Shown here: in pieces, positions 1 through 13,494 of the stretch
Numbering within the stretch: position 1 is the first letter of the stretch
Layout: each line of letters begins with the position of its first letter
The notes under the pieces: generated by a model
Told to the model about the DNA's origin: nothing
Database searches by the model: none
What the model saw: the letters and a program-made list of their open reading frames with translations, nothing else
Program-made: the position numbers and the translations under genes
Assembly: GCA_032622095.1 (NCBI GenBank)
Contig: CP136069.1
Span: 168,258,394 to 168,322,393, forward strand
Direction of reading: 5' to 3'
Source of the DNA: Siphonodentalium dalli
Lineage: Eukaryota > Mollusca > Scaphopoda > Gadilida > Siphonodentaliidae
Length of the DNA stretch: 64,000 nt

Positions 1-1066
1 AATTGATGCCGTTGCCATGGAAATTAGATTTTATCTCGACAGTTTGTCAAAAATCTCACTGGGCATCCCCCAAAAGCTGTCCATTATAACTACGGAACAC
101 ATATGTGAAGTTTCATGATTTAGTTACTAAAGTTACAAAATTGCAGTTATTTTGGTCTTGATGGTAATGCATCGTCGCTTATGTACTGTCACAATTACCA
201 CAACAAGGTAGTACTTAAAATGCCGATTAAAATGTGCCTAAATGTGCCATACAAAAAAACAAGGTTCGTTGGTTCTCAAAAGCGGCATATTTTGTATTTT
301 CTTCAAATATATGGTGTCGTTGTAACGGAAACCTGGGTTTATAATGACATTTGACACCAGCCCACCTGGGCACGCCCTCCAAAACGTTTTCACTATAACT
401 AAGTATATATTTGTATAAGTTTCGGGCTTTAGTCAATAAATTCACAATTCAACCCCTAACGGACCCCAGATAAGTAAATAACTCTATAATATACACAAAA
501 GCACGATATCTTGGGAAATAACTGATTTCGACCTATTTTGAAAATGGCCACAAAGTTTAGAGGTCGTTATCTAATGACTGGCTTTTCAGATGCAACTATA
601 ACACAGTTATCCGTGTAGCATGTATGCTCTAGATTATTTCCGAGTAAAGATAACGTATTCAGAACTGATATATAAACTTATTGGGTAGAAAACGTATGAC
701 CCGATATGACAAAAGCTAATATTTTGGTCAATGACCTTGGCCTTTGAATTTGACCTTGACATATATTGGTGAAATCTCCAGTGTCAAATTAAAGCCCACC
801 AAGGATAGCACAACATATCAATGCCAAGATAGAGTTACTGCATTAAACTTTCTTGGTATAGACCATTATAGGCATATGTTTTATACGGGAAAAAACACAC
901 TCCGTTGCCATGGAAACAAACATTTTCCACACTAAGCTACACTGCCCCAGTGTGCCCCAGCACTGACATAAACTTCAGACTATGAGATTTTAGAAAACTT
1001 TTGGTAGAATTTGCCCACCAAATTGGTACCACTTTCCATTTTTGGGGAGCCTGGCTCATGGACTAA
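1..1066 (+). mobile_element. Partial copy of the long-inverted-repeat element (right arm)
   Basis: This stretch matches, with divergence, the right arm of the 2.95-kb element in the triplicated units (25360-26073). It also matches the reverse complement of the left arm (23128-23950). Shared landmarks are the AAAACGTTTTGGAGGGCGTG block, the GTTGCCATGGAAAC block and the terminus reading GGAGCCTGGCTCATGGACTAA at 1046-1066. The copy is cut by the window edge. No coding capacity was seen; the small ORFs here are chance. Confidence 0.6.
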
Positions 1067-2945
1067 TAACGTTAGATCACGTTAACGCTTAACCGGCCGA
1101 TGCATTTGACTGTTTCAGACGTCTTGGCGATATCTCGGGCACCGATGGTAATTTATCTTTACGTTGAAACTTGATAATTAATTAGCGTGTGTATATGAGG
1201 CGCGTTTATATACTTGAGTGGAAATCAAATCGGGTTAAACTGGCAGATTTTTACGGACGAAATTTTATGCATAGGGTATCTCGGTATCCGCTGGGCCGAT
1301 TACCCGGTATCCGCTGGGCCGATTTCCACCATTTTTGGGGTGTTGGTGTTTGACCCCACCGACCTTGACCTTCAAAATGGCCAATTCAAGGTCAAAGCCC
1401 GGACGAAGTCGGGTCACCTTCTAGTCTATTATATATTTTTGGAAGATCTGTGTGTCTGTGTGTGTGTGTGTGTGATCGCGATGGACTCGAAAACGACCGA
1501 GCCGATTTCGATGAAACTTGGTATGTGTGGGTATTTTCTGTCGGGAAGTGGCATAGGCCTATTAATTTTCAGATCCGAGCTCAACTTTTCACGTGCCGAG
1601 GTCAAATCTGTTTTTACGCCGTTTTGCGCTAATATATTTCAGTTCGGTGCTCACAAATCGATTCGATATAGCGCGAATAATAAATTGCCAGTCATATAAT
1701 TTGCACGGTTAGAATCTGTGGCGCTTCATCTTTCCAATGATGTATCACACGCCTGTGTACGTTTAAAGTTTCTACCTTAATTATCGGGAAGAACGCAGGA
1801 CCATGCTTCGCTCATCGAAAAACATTGCGTAAATATATTACGCCATCAACAGATCGTGACGTGATCGCGTTAACTCTTAACCGGCCGATGTCGCGTTAAC
1901 TCATCACCGGCCGAGGTATCCGCAAATGACATTGGGCTATATATCTCGGAAACGGGTGGAGCTATCGACTTGAAATTTGGTATGTGAATGTATCTTGCCC
2001 CGGATACGAATTTTATCGGGTCGCCGAGCCCGTGCGACGCCAGCTTCGCGCATGCGCAGACCAGATCTCGGAAACGGGTGGAGCTATCGACTTGAAATTT
2101 GGTTTTTGAATAGCCCGGACGAAGTCGGGTCACCTTCTAGTATATATATATACTAGAACGTGACCCGACTTCGTCCGGGCTTTGACCTTGAATTGACCAT
2201 TTTGAAGGTCAAGGTCAGGTGGGGTCAAACACCAACACCCCAAAAATGGTGGAAATCGGCCCAGCGGATACCGGGAAATCGGCCCAGCGGATACCGAGAT
2301 ACCCTATGCATCAAATTTCGTCCGTAAAAATCCGCCAGTTTAACCCGATTTGATTTCCGCTCAAGTATATAAACGCGCCTCATATACACACGCTCATTAA
2401 TTATCAAGTTTCAACGTAAAGATAAATTACCATCGGTGCCCGAGATATCGCCAAGACGTCTGAAACAGTCAAATGCATCGGCCGGTTAAGCGTTAACGTG
2501 ATCTAACGTTATGACCTCTAACGACGTCATAGAATTTACGCATTGTTTTTATCCTGATGGAAGATAGTACCACTTCTTCTTGATAATTGAGGCAGATAAC
2601 TTAAACGGATACATACGCATTATATATCGTTGGAAAGAGGAAACACGAAAGATTCTCAGTGTCATTATTATGACTGGCATTTTATTATTCGCGCTGTTTC
2701 GAATCGATTTGTAAGCACCGAACTCAAATGAAAGTCCCGTAACACAGCGTAAAAACAGATTTGACCTCGGCACGTGAAAAGATGACCTCGGATCTGAAAA
2801 GTTATATGCCTATGCCACTTCCCGACCGATAGTATCCTCACATACGAAGTTTCATCGAAATCGGGTCGGCCGTTTTCGAGTTCATCGCGAACACACACAC
2901 ACACACACCACACACACACAGACAGATCTTCCAAAATATATAATA
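1067..2945. repeat. Composite dispersed repeats with inverted ~360-bp blocks
   Basis: Block 1067-1424 recurs in reverse complement at 2151-2511, including the doubled GGTATCCGCTGGGCCGA motif and the AAGGTCAAGGTC motif. A second family at about 1440-1830 recurs in reverse complement at 2540-2945. It carries a CA/TG tract, 'TTTCATCGAAATCGGG' and 'GTTCATCGCGAAC', and ends in 'CTTCCAAAATATATAATAGA'. Order and orientation do not fit a single inversion, so this is a mosaic of at least two element families. No protein was recognised. Confidence 0.55.
2113..2180. repeat. 68-bp near-perfect palindrome
   Basis: Two 34-bp arms (2113-2146 and 2147-2180) are reverse complements with one mismatch and no spacer, meeting in a TATATATATA centre. 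The arms are the same end sequence (GACGAAGTCGGGTCAC) found at 1401-1418 and, in part, at 16608. It is therefore probably a head-to-head junction of two copies of one element. Confidence 0.8.
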
Positions 2946-4822
2946 GACTAGCCGATGAGCCCGACGTTGTCTGGGCTATTCAAAAACCAAATTTCAAGTC
3001 GATAGCTCCACCCGTTTCCGAGATCTGGTCTGCGCATGCGCGAAGCTGGCGTCGCACTACCCGTTTCCGAGATCTGGTCTACGCATGCGCGAAGCTGGCG
3101 TCGCACGGGCTCGGCGACCCGATAAAATTCGTATCCGGGGCAAGATACATTCACATAGCAAATTTCAAGTCGATAGCTCCACCCGTTCCCGAGATCTGGT
3201 CTGCGCATGCGCGAAGCTGGCGTCGCACGAACTCGGCGATCCGATAAAATTCGTATCCGGGGCAAGATACATTCACATACCAAATTTCAAGTCGATAGCT
3301 CCACCCGTTTTCTAGATATGGTCTGCGCATGCGCGAAGCTGGCGTCGCACGGGCTCGGCGACCCGATAACATTCGTATCCGGGGCAAGATACATTCACAT
3401 ACCAAATTTCAAGTCGATAGCTCCACCCGTTTCCGAGATCTCGTCTGCGCATGCGCGAAGCGGGCGCCGCACGGGCTCGCCAATACGACAACGTCCACCG
3501 CCTGGTCAAACTACAAACACGCACCAAGTTTCGTCCCGATCGGTCGAGAATCGTAGATTTGTATTAATGACAAACAAACAGACAGACAGACAGACAAACA
3601 AACAGACAGAGGTCTTCAAAATATATATGAGACTAGTCGATGAGCCCGACGTTGTCCGGGCTATTCATCCGGGCTATTCAAAAACCAAATTTAAAGTCGA
3701 TCGCTCTACCCGTTTCCGAGATCTGGTCTGCGCATGCGCGAAGCTGGCGTCGCACGGGCTCGGCGACCCGATAAAATTCGTATACGGGGCAAGATACATT
3801 CACATACCAAATTTCAAGTTGATAGCTCCACCCGTTTCCGAGATCTCGTCTGCGCATGCACGAAGCTGGTGTCGCACGGGCTCGGCGACCCGATAAAATT
3901 CGCATCCGGGGCAAGATACATTCACATAGCAAATTTCAAGTCGATAGATCCACCCGTTTCCGAGATCTCGTCTGCGCATGCGCGAAGCGGGCGCCGCACG
4001 GGCTCGCCAATACGACGACGACGACCGCCTGGTCAAACTACACTCACGTACCAAGTTTCGTCCCGATCGGTCAAGAATCGTAGATTTGTATTAATGACAG
4101 ACAGACAGACAAACAAACATACATACAGACAGATGTCTTCAAAATATATATGAGACTAGCCGATGAGCCCGACGTTGTCCGGGCTATTCAAAAACCAAAT
4201 TTCAAGTGGATTCAAAAAATCAAATTTCAAGTCGATAGCTATTCAAAAAACAAATTTCAAGTCGATAGCTACACCCGTTTCCGAGATCTGGTCTGCGCAT
4301 GCGCGAAGCTGGCGTCGCACGGGGTCGGCGACCCGATAAAATTCGCATCCGGGGCAAGATACATTCACATAGCAAATTTCAAGTCGATAGCTCCACCCGT
4401 TTCCGAGATCTCATCTGCGCATGCGCGAAGCGGGCGCCGCACGGGCTCGCCAATACGACAACGACGACCGCCTGGTCAAACTACACTCACGTACCAAGTT
4501 TCGTCCCGATCGGTCAAGAATCGTAGATTTGTATTAATGACAGACAGACAGACAAACAAACATACATACAGACAGAGGTCTTCAAAATATATACGAGACT
4601 AGCCGATGAGCCCGACGTTGTCTGGGCTATTCACATAGCAAATTTCAAGTCGATAGCTCCACCCGTTTCTGAGATCTCGTCTGCGCATGCGCGAAGCTGG
4701 CGTCGCACGGGCTCGGCGACCCGATAAAATTCGTATCCGGTAAGATACATTCACATAGCAAATTTCAAGTCGATAGCTCCACCCGTTTCCGAGATCTCGT
4801 CTGCGCATGCGCGAAGCGGGCG
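2946..4822 (+). repeat. Tandem elements built on a 122-bp monomer
   Basis: Four units start at about 2946, 3631, 4152 and 4603 with 'GATGAGCCCGACGTTGTC'. The first three end in a GACA-rich tract followed by 'TCTTCAAAATATATA'. Each contains a variable number of a 122-bp monomer ('CAAATTTCAAGTCGATAGCT', 'CCGTTTCCGAGATCT', then a GCGCATGCGC palindrome). The last is cut at about 4822, where the satellite begins. Open frames run through the monomers on both strands because the period and composition lack stops; they are not genes. Confidence 0.75.
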
Positions 4823-5107
4823 CGTGAAAGAATGCACTGCGGCTAAAACAGTCTGAATTCACAAATGAATGGCGTCAAACAATGATTATATTAGGAAAAT
4901 GTACAAAGAGGCAGTAGAAATCTGAACAGTGACAGTTCAGCACTGCGGCTCATTGTAAAGTAACTTCGCAGAAGCGTTGTGTTAGATTGTAAATAAACGG
5001 TTCGCTGGATAAAGAGCGTTATTCTGTCCAGCAACCTGAATATGGCAATTTATAAAGAGCGTATATTGTATAAAGCAATTAGCACTGCGGATCCCGAAAT
5101 ATGAATT

Positions 5108-5275
5108 TTGAAGGTCAAGGTGACGTCACACGGACAAATTAATATGCCTATGTTCGTCCCCGGCCGAAAATACTCCCACATACCAAGTTTCATCGAAATC
5201 GGGTGGGCCGTTTTCGAGTTCATCGCGAACACACAGACACACAGACACACAGATCTTCCAAAATATATAATAGAT
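5108..5275 (+). repeat. Embedded short element with CRE-like palindrome (copy 1)
   Basis: The segment opens with AGGTCAAGGTGACGTCA, continues with 'CCAAGTTTCATCGAAATCGG' and 'GTTCATCGCGAACACA', and ends in ACACAG repeats and 'CTTCCAAAATATATAATAG'. It belongs to the same dispersed family as 2540-2945. The same segment opens the other two satellite blocks at 8666 and 11306, so it was amplified with the satellite. Confidence 0.6.
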
Positions 5276-8200
5276 GTTATACAGCTGGATCTAAGATTTC
5301 GTAGAGTCCAACAATAAAGTAATTGGGTCGATAAAGTGTATTTAAAAACGTAAACACTTCAACATAATTATCACAGCCAATATAATAAACCACATATAAA
5401 AGATAATCCTTAAATATGAAATTTGCATTTCATTTAAGCATATGATCTCAAACGGGTAAATCAATATTGTGCATCTGACTCTTTCTAAAACTAATTACTC
5501 AATGACCCCATACCAATGATGATATTAGGAAAATGTACAAAGAGGCAGTATTTCAGTTAATAAAACAAATCTGAACAGTCACAGATTAGCTTGACGTGAG
5601 AATGAGGCAAATGAATGGCGTCAAATAATGATGATATTAGGAAAATGTACAGAGACAGTATTTCAGTTAATAAAACAGATCTGAACAGTCACAGATTAGC
5701 TTGACGTGAGAATGAGGCAAATGAATGGCGTCAAATAATGATGATATTAGGAAAGTGTACAAAGAGGCAGTATTTCAGTCAATAAAACATATCTGAACAG
5801 TCACAGTTTAGCACTGCGGCTCATTGTAAACTAACTTCGCAGAAGTTATCAGATATGAGTTTTGAAGGCAATTTAGCAATGAGGCTCGCTATAAAACAGT
5901 CAACAGTCTGAATTCACAAACTATAAGACAGTCAACAGTCTGAATTCACAAAAAGAATGTCAATGTTCTGAATTCACAAACTATAAAAAATCACAAAAAG
6001 AATGTCAATTCTTGCTAAGGCAATTTAGCACTGTGGCTCATTGTTGTAAACTATAAAACAGTCTGAATTCACAAAAAGAATGTCAATGTGTCTCGAGAAT
6101 TAAATTCACAGAAAGAATGTCAATGTGCCTCGAGAATACAATTTCGATAGACAATTTTATAAACAATGCATGAAACAGTCTGAATTCACTCATGGAATAA
6201 AAGAGTCTGAAGTTGCGTCGAACAACAAAAGGTTAAAGAATGACAATGTCTGAATTCACGAACTATAAAAATTCACAAAACTTAAGAAGGAATGTCCTAT
6301 ATGCGAGCAGCCATAACGTCTCATATGAGGTCTATCGTCCTCGGCTGTTCAAATTGGTGTCGACATGAGAATGAGGCAAATGAATGGCGTCAAACAATGA
6401 TATTAGGAAAATGTACAAAGAAGCAGTATTTCGGGTATCAAAACAAATGTGAACAGTCAGTTTAGCTTGACGTGAGAATGAGGCAAATGAATGTCGTCAA
6501 ACAATCATGGTATTAGGAAAATATACAAAGAATCAGTATTTCAGTCTGTAAACTATAAAACAGTCTGAATTCACAAATGAATGGCGTCAAACAATGGTTA
6601 TATTAGGGAAATGTACAAAGAGGCAGTATAAATCTGAACAGTGACAGTTCAGCACTGCGGCTCATTGTAAAGTAACTTCGCAGAAGCGTTGTGTTAGATT
6701 GTATCGAAACGGTTCGCTGGATAAAGAGCGTTATTCTGTTAAGCAACCCGAATATGGCAATATATAAATAGCGTATATTGTATAAAGCAATTAGCACTGC
6801 GTTCCCGAGATATGAGTTTTGAAGGTCAATAAAACAGTGTGAAGTTTCGTCGACCAACAAAAGGTTAAAGAATGTCAATGTCTGAATTCACAAACTATAA
6901 AAATTCACAAAAAAGAATGTCAATGCTCGCTAAGGCAATTTAGCACTGCGGCTCATTGTAAAGTAACTAAAAAGTCTGAATGCAGAAATGAATGGCGTGA
7001 AAGAATGCACTGCGGCTAAAACAGTCTGAATTCACAAATGAATGGCGTCAAACAATGGTTATATTAGGGAAATGTACAAAGAGGCAGTATAAATCTGAAC
7101 AGTGACAGTTCAGCACTGCGGCTCATTGTAAAGTAACTTCGCAGAAGCGTTGTGTTAGATTGTAAAGAAACGGTTCGCTGGATAAAGAGCGTTATTCTGT
7201 TAAGCAACCCGAATATGGCAATATATAAAGAGCGTATATTGTATAAAGCAATTAGCACTGCGTTCCCGAGATATGAGTTTTGAAGGTCAATAAAACAGTG
7301 TGAAGTTTCGTCGACCAACAAAAGGTTAAAGAATGTCAATGTCTGAATTCACAAACTATAAAAATCCACAAAAAAGAATGTCAATGCTCGCTAAGGCAAT
7401 TTAGCACTGCGGCTCATTGTAAAGTAACTAAAAAGTCTGAATGCAGAAATGAATGGCGTGAAAGAATGCACTGCGGCTAAAACAGTCTGAATTCACAAGT
7501 GAATGGCGTCAAACAATGATTATATTAGGAAAATGTACAAAGAGGCAGTAGAAATCTGAACAGTGACAGTTCAGCACTGGGGCTCATTGTAAAGTAACTT
7601 CGCAGAAGCGTTGTGTTAGATTGTAAAGAAACGGTTCGCTGGATAAAGAGCGTTATTCTGTTAAGCAACCCGAATATGGCAACATATAAAGAGCGTATAT
7701 TGTATAAAGCAATTAGCACTGCGGATCCCGAGATATGAATTTTGAAGGTCAATAAAACAGTGTGAAGTTTCGTCGACCAACAAAAGGTTAAAGAATGTCA
7801 ATGTCTGAATTCACAAACTATAAAAATTCACAAAAAAGAATGTCAATGCTCGCTAAGGCAATTTAGCACTGCGGCTCATTGTAAAGTAACTAAAAAGTCT
7901 GAATGCAGAAATGAATGGCGTGAAAGAATGCACTGCGGCTAAAACAGTCTGAATTCACAAATGAATGGCGTCAAACAATGATTATATTAGGAAAATGTAC
8001 AAAGAGGCAGTAGAAATCTGAACAGTGACAGTTCAGCACTGGGGCTCATTGTAAAGTAACTTCGCAGAAGCGTTGTGTTAGATTGTAAAGAAACGGTTCG
8101 CTGGATAAAGAGCGTTATTCTGTTAAGCAACCCGAATATGGCAACATATAAAGAGCGTATATTGTATAAAGCAATTAGCACTGCGGATCCCGAGATATGA

Positions 8201-8665
8201 ATTTTGAAGGTCAATAAAACAGTGTGAAGTTTCGTCGACCAACAAAAGGTTAAAGAATGTCAATGTCTGAATTCACAAACTATAAAAATTCACAAAAAAG
8301 AATGTCAATGCTCGCTAAGGCAATTTAGCACTGCGGCTCATTGTAAAGTAACTAAAAAGTCTGAATGCAGAAATGAATGGCGTGAAAGAATGCACTGCGG
8401 CTAAAACAGTCTGAATTCACAAATGAATGGCGTCAAACAATGATTATATTAGGAAAATGTACAAAGAGGCAGTAGAAATCTGAACAGTGACAGTTCAGCA
8501 CTGCGGCTCATTGTAAAGTAACTTCGCAGAAGCGTTGTGTTAGATTGTAAATAAACGGTTCGCTGGATAAAGAGCGTTATTCTGTTCAGCAACCTGAATA
8601 TGGCAATATATAAAGAGCGTATATTGTATAAAGCAATTAGCACTGCGGATCCCGAAATATGAATT

Positions 8666-8833
8666 TTGAAGGTCAAGGTGACGTCACACGGACAAATTAA
8701 TATGCCTATGTTCGTCCCCGGCCGAAAATACTCCCACATACCAAGTTTCATCGAAATCGGGTGGGCCGTTTTCGAGTTCATCGCGAACACACAGACACAC
8801 AGACACACAGATCTTCCAAAATATATAATAGAT
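8666..8833 (+). repeat. Embedded short element with CRE-like palindrome (copy 2)
   Basis: Second copy, nearly identical to 5108-5275, at the start of the second higher-order block. Its TGACGTCA is at 8679-8686. Confidence 0.6.
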
Positions 8834-11305
8834 GTTATACAGCTGGATCTAAGATTTCGTAGAGTCCAACAATGAAGTAATTGGGTCGATAAAGTGTATT
8901 TAAAAACGTAAACACTTCAACATAATTATCACAGCACAGCCAATATAATAAACCACATATAAAAGATAATCCTTAAATATGAAATTTGCATTTCATTTAA
9001 GCATATGATCTCAAACGGGTAAATCAATATTGTGCATCTGACTCTTTCTAAAACTAATTACTCAATGACCCCATACCAATGATGATATTAGGAAAATGTA
9101 CAAAGAGGCAGTATTTCAGTTAATAAAACAAATCTGAACAGTCACAGATTAGCTTGACGTGAGAATGAGGCAAATGAATGGCGTCAAATAATGATGATAT
9201 TAGGAAAATGTACAGAGACAGTATTTCAGTTAATAAAACAGATCTGAACAGTCACAGATTAGCTTGACGTGAGAATGAGGCAAATGAATGGCGTCAAATA
9301 ATGATGATATTAGGAAAGTGTACAAAGAGGCAGTATTTCAGTCAATAAAACATATCTGAACAGTCACAGTTTAGCACTGCGGCTCATTGTAAACTAACTT
9401 CGCAGAAGTTATCAGATATGAGTTTTGAAGGCAATTTAGCAATGAGGCTCGCTATAAAACAGTCAACAGTCTGAATTCACAAACTATAAGACAGTCAACA
9501 GTCTGAATTCACAAAAAGAATGTCAATGTTCTGAATTCACAAACTATAAAAAATCACAAAAAGAATGTCAATTTTTGCTAAGGCAATTTAGCACTGTGGC
9601 TCATTGTTGTAAACTATAAAACAGTCTGAATTCACAAAAAGAATGTCAATGTGTCTCGAGAATTAAATTCACAGAAAGAATGTCAATGTGCCTCGAGAAT
9701 ACAATTTCGATAGACAATTTTATAAACAATGCATGAAACAGTCTGAATTCACTCATGGAATAAAAGAGTCTGAAGTTGCGTCGAACAACAAAAGGTTAAA
9801 GAATGACAATGTCTGAATTCACGAACTATAAAAATTCACAAAACTTAAGAAGGAATGTCCTATATGCGAGCAGCCATAACGTCTCATATGAGGTCTATCG
9901 TCCTCGGCTGTTCAAATTGGTGTCGACATGAGAATGAGGCAAATGAATGGCGTCAAACAATGATATTAGGAAAATGTACAAAGAAGCAGTATTTCGGGTA
10001 TCAAAACAAATGTGAACAGTCAGTTTAGCTTGACGTGAGAATGAGGCAAATGAATGTCGTCAAACAATCATGGTATTAGGAAAATATACAAAGAATCAGT
10101 ATTTCAGTCTGTAAACTATAAAACAGTCTGAATTCACAAATGAATGGCGTCAAACAATGGTTATATTAGGGAAATGTACAAAGAGGCAGTAGAAATCTGA
10201 ACAGTGACAGTTCAGCACTGCGGCTCATTGTAAAGTAACTTCGCAGAAGCGTTGTGTTAGATTGTAAAGAAACGGTTCGCTGGATAAAGAGCGTTATTCT
10301 GTTAAGCAACCCGAATATGGCAATATATAAATAGCGTATATTGTATAAAGCAATTAGCACTGCGTTCCCGAGATATGAGTTTTGAAGGTCAATAAAACAG
10401 TGTGAAGTTTCGTCGACCAACAAAAGGTTAAAGAATGTCAATGTCTGAATTCACAAACTATAAAAATTCACAAAAAAGAATGTCAATGCTCGCTAAGGCA
10501 ATTTAGCACTGCGGCTCATTGTAAAGTAACTAAAAAGTCTGAATGCAGAAATGAATGGCGTGAAAGAATGCACTGCGGCTAAAACAGTCTGAATTCACAA
10601 ATGAATGGCGTCAAACAATGATTATATTAGGGAAATGTACAAAGAGGCAGTAGAAATCTGAACAGTGACAGTTCAGCACTGCGGCTCATTGTAAAGTAAC
10701 TTCGCAGAAGCGTTGTGTTAGATTGTAAAGAAACGGTTCGCTGGATAAAGAGCGTTATTCTGTTAAGCAACCCGAATATGGCAATATATAAAGAGCGTAT
10801 ATTGTATAAAGCAATTAGCACTGCGGATCCCGAGATATGAATTTTGAAGGTCAATAAAACAGTGTGAAGTTTCGTCGACCAACAAAAGGTTAAAGAATGT
10901 CAATGTCTGAATTCACAAACTATAAAAATTCACAAAAAAGAATGTTAATGCTCGCTAAGGCAATTTAGCACTGCGGCTCATTGTAAAGTAACTAAAAAGT
11001 CTGAATGCAGAAATGAATGGCGTGAAAGAATGCACTGCGGCTAAAACAGTCTGAATTCACAAATGAATGGCGTCAAACAATGATTATATTAGGAAAATGT
11101 ACAAAGAGGCAGTATAAATCTGAACAGTGACAGTTCAGCACTGCGGCTCATTGTAAAGTAACTTCGCAGAAGCGTTGTGTTAGATTGTAAATAAACGGTT
11201 CGCTGGATAAAGAGCGTTATTCTGTTCAGCAACCTGAATATGGCAATATATAAAGAGCGTATATTGTATAAAGCAATTAGCACTGCGGATCCCGAAATAT
11301 GAATT

Positions 11306-11473
11306 TTGAAGGTCAAGGTGACGTCACACGGACAAATTAATATGCCTATGTTCGTCCCCGGCCGAAAATACTCCCACATACCAAGTTTCATCGAAATCGG
11401 GTGGGCCGTTTTCGAGTTCATCGCGAACACACAGACACACAGACACACAGATCTTCCAAAATATATAATAGAT
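11306..11473 (+). repeat. Embedded short element with CRE-like palindrome (copy 3)
   Basis: Third copy, at the start of the truncated third block. Its TGACGTCA is at 11319-11326. Confidence 0.6.
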
Positions 11474-11717
11474 GTTATACAGCTGGATCTAAGATTTCGT
11501 AGAGTCCAACAATAAAGTAATTGGGTCGATAAAGTGTATTTAAAAACGTAAACACTTCAACATAATTATCACAGCACAGCCAATATAATAAACCACATAT
11601 AAAAGATAATCCTTAAATATGAAATTTGCATTTCATTTAAGCATATGATCTCAAACGGGTAAATCAATATTGTGCATCTGACTCTTTCTAAAACTAATTA
11701 CTCAATGACCCCATACC

Positions 11718-13440
11718 GCGCTAATTTTTCCGCAAGTAAAACTTGAGTGCTAATCAGTATGCAGGTGACACAATCATTCATGCTCGCTCTCACGTGCATA
11801 CACGCTGACACACATTTCAGTTAACCCATAACATGCTTAAATAACGATGCAGGACGCGCGCAAGTAGCATGATACAAAAAAGAAGCAGTTTACTAAACAT
11901 ATAAAAACGGCACGTATAACATTCACCCCCTCCAAGTGAAGAATGGCTCCTGACATTCACTGAAAATTGAAAACAAATAACCCTTCTGCAAAAGTGGAAT
12001 CTACAGTTGAATATACATTGTCGCTGACAATATCACCATTACCATCTTAAATGCTGAAATAAAGTCATTACAGCACGATAAAATGCTGACAAGTTGATAA
12101 AAGCGACATGCCCAAATATGCAACAGGGTAGCTGCAAAAGTAGCAACCTGTATACAGGTCATTGATGAAATTTCAAATCAGCGAAAGCACATCACTGAGT
12201 ATAACTGCATTGTCTGGTGTCAGATTTGGAATTTATCTGAAATTAATGACTTTATGTAAAAGAATATGTAGTACAGGTTAAAGTTCACCATGATAGGCTG
12301 AAATAAACCTACACGTTATTACTGCAATAGGTTCAAAACTAAATTGATTCATCACTAAATCAAATATGTGACATGAATTACATATTAAATGAATGAGTAT
12401 TGTTATAGAATAGTGAAATGGTATATACAACACTCTCTCCAAAGTTGAACCTGAAAAGGATAATTTCTTAAAGAGCTGGAACGTCAGTCGGGTTTGGACA
12501 CGTCACTGGGTCTTCAGCTGAAATAATCATAATGGGCCTTTGACCGAAATGAGACAGTATGTATAACAATTCCCTACATAACAATAAATACACAATATGA
12601 TTAATATATGAGTGAGTAGCACAATACTATCCCATGAGATACCCGAACTAACAACGGAAATGTCTCACAAGCTGGTACCTCAGTAGGTTTTGACCACTAC
12701 TGGATCTTCAGCTAAAATTCCTACCAGGCTCTCTTTCATACAGATAAGCAAGTGGTTACAATCTAAAGACATATTCATATAATAATAATAGAAATACAGC
12801 ACTGAACACACATGAATATGATAAATTATGTGGGTGACAAGTTGGTATTATACATATACCATTGTGTCTGCAACTTGACGACAAACCCAAGACCCTAGTC
12901 TATCTGGTGCCCTCCTCTGCATCTGGGCCTGGACTGAATTTCTGTTACAGGAGTGTTATAGGAAAATTGTAACTGTTCCTGATGATCGAAATTATACATT
13001 TTCACGACTTTTTGACAGTTAAAACGCAATTTTGGGGTATCTAGGTGATAACTCGATTAGTTATTTTCAATCCCATTACAATCTGTGGGACCGTGTTAAT
13101 AAGGAAACTTTCGTTGTGCGAGCCATAACAACAAACACCGCGAATTTTGATAATTGTTTGGGTTTTCTCCTGATCGAGTCGGTTCTCTCCCCATTTAATC
13201 GTTCTGTACGGGTAAAACCATGGCTAATATTTGCCATGGTACATGTTCAGACTGCAAATTGTGTGAAAGTATACAAATATAAACGAAAGTCGCCAGCTAG
13301 TTTGAAAAATAACGCGTTTTGCAGGCCCAACATTTCCATCAGTCAATAGCCGGTTAACAATAGTGAAATTTCATAGCGCTAGACTTCGGAAAGCGTGAGC
13401 GTAGACGGGATATACAGAGTTATCTGCCTTGTATTGTATC
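11718..13440. other. No gene seen; one diverged internal duplication
   Basis: AT-rich sequence without a convincing coding region. Two diverged direct copies of a ~110-bp stretch are visible near 12425-12545 and 12630-12740 (shared 'AGCTGG', 'GTTTGGACAC/GTTTTGACCAC' and 'CTTCAGCT' landmarks). An open frame at 13032-13349 has no recognisable domain. Confidence 0.4.
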
Positions 13441-13494
13441 TATTATATATTTTGGAACTTTTGTCTGTATGTATGTATTTGTGTCATAGATTCG

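Larger units (their letters stand above)
4823..11717. repeat. Satellite array with 461-bp monomers and higher-order blocks
   Basis: A monomer of 461-462 bp recurs with equivalent points at 6603, 7064, 7525, 7987 and 8449, and again at 10166, 10627 and 11089. The monomers sit in higher-order blocks that begin with a TGACGTCA-containing segment at 5108, 8666 and 11306. The first block is 3558 bp and the second 2640 bp; the 918-bp difference is two monomers. A third block is cut at 11717, where the shared 'CTCAATGACCCCATACC' runs into unique sequence. Short sub-repeats ('GTCTGAATTCACAAA', 'AGAATGTCAATG', 'CACTGCGGCTCATTGTAAA') occur throughout. Minus-strand ORFs of 75-119 codons recur only because the monomer recurs. 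Confidence 0.85.

Noticed and set aside
2948-4602. Overlapping ORFs of 70-229 codons on both strands
   Set aside because: They arise from the 122-bp monomer, are read equally well in both directions, and have no domain.
6603-11448. Recurring minus-strand ORFs of 75-119 codons in the satellite
   Set aside because: They repeat with the monomer and have no start context, splice sites or known domain.
13032-13349. 105-codon plus-strand ORF
   Set aside because: No domain or homology recognised, and it adjoins repeats.
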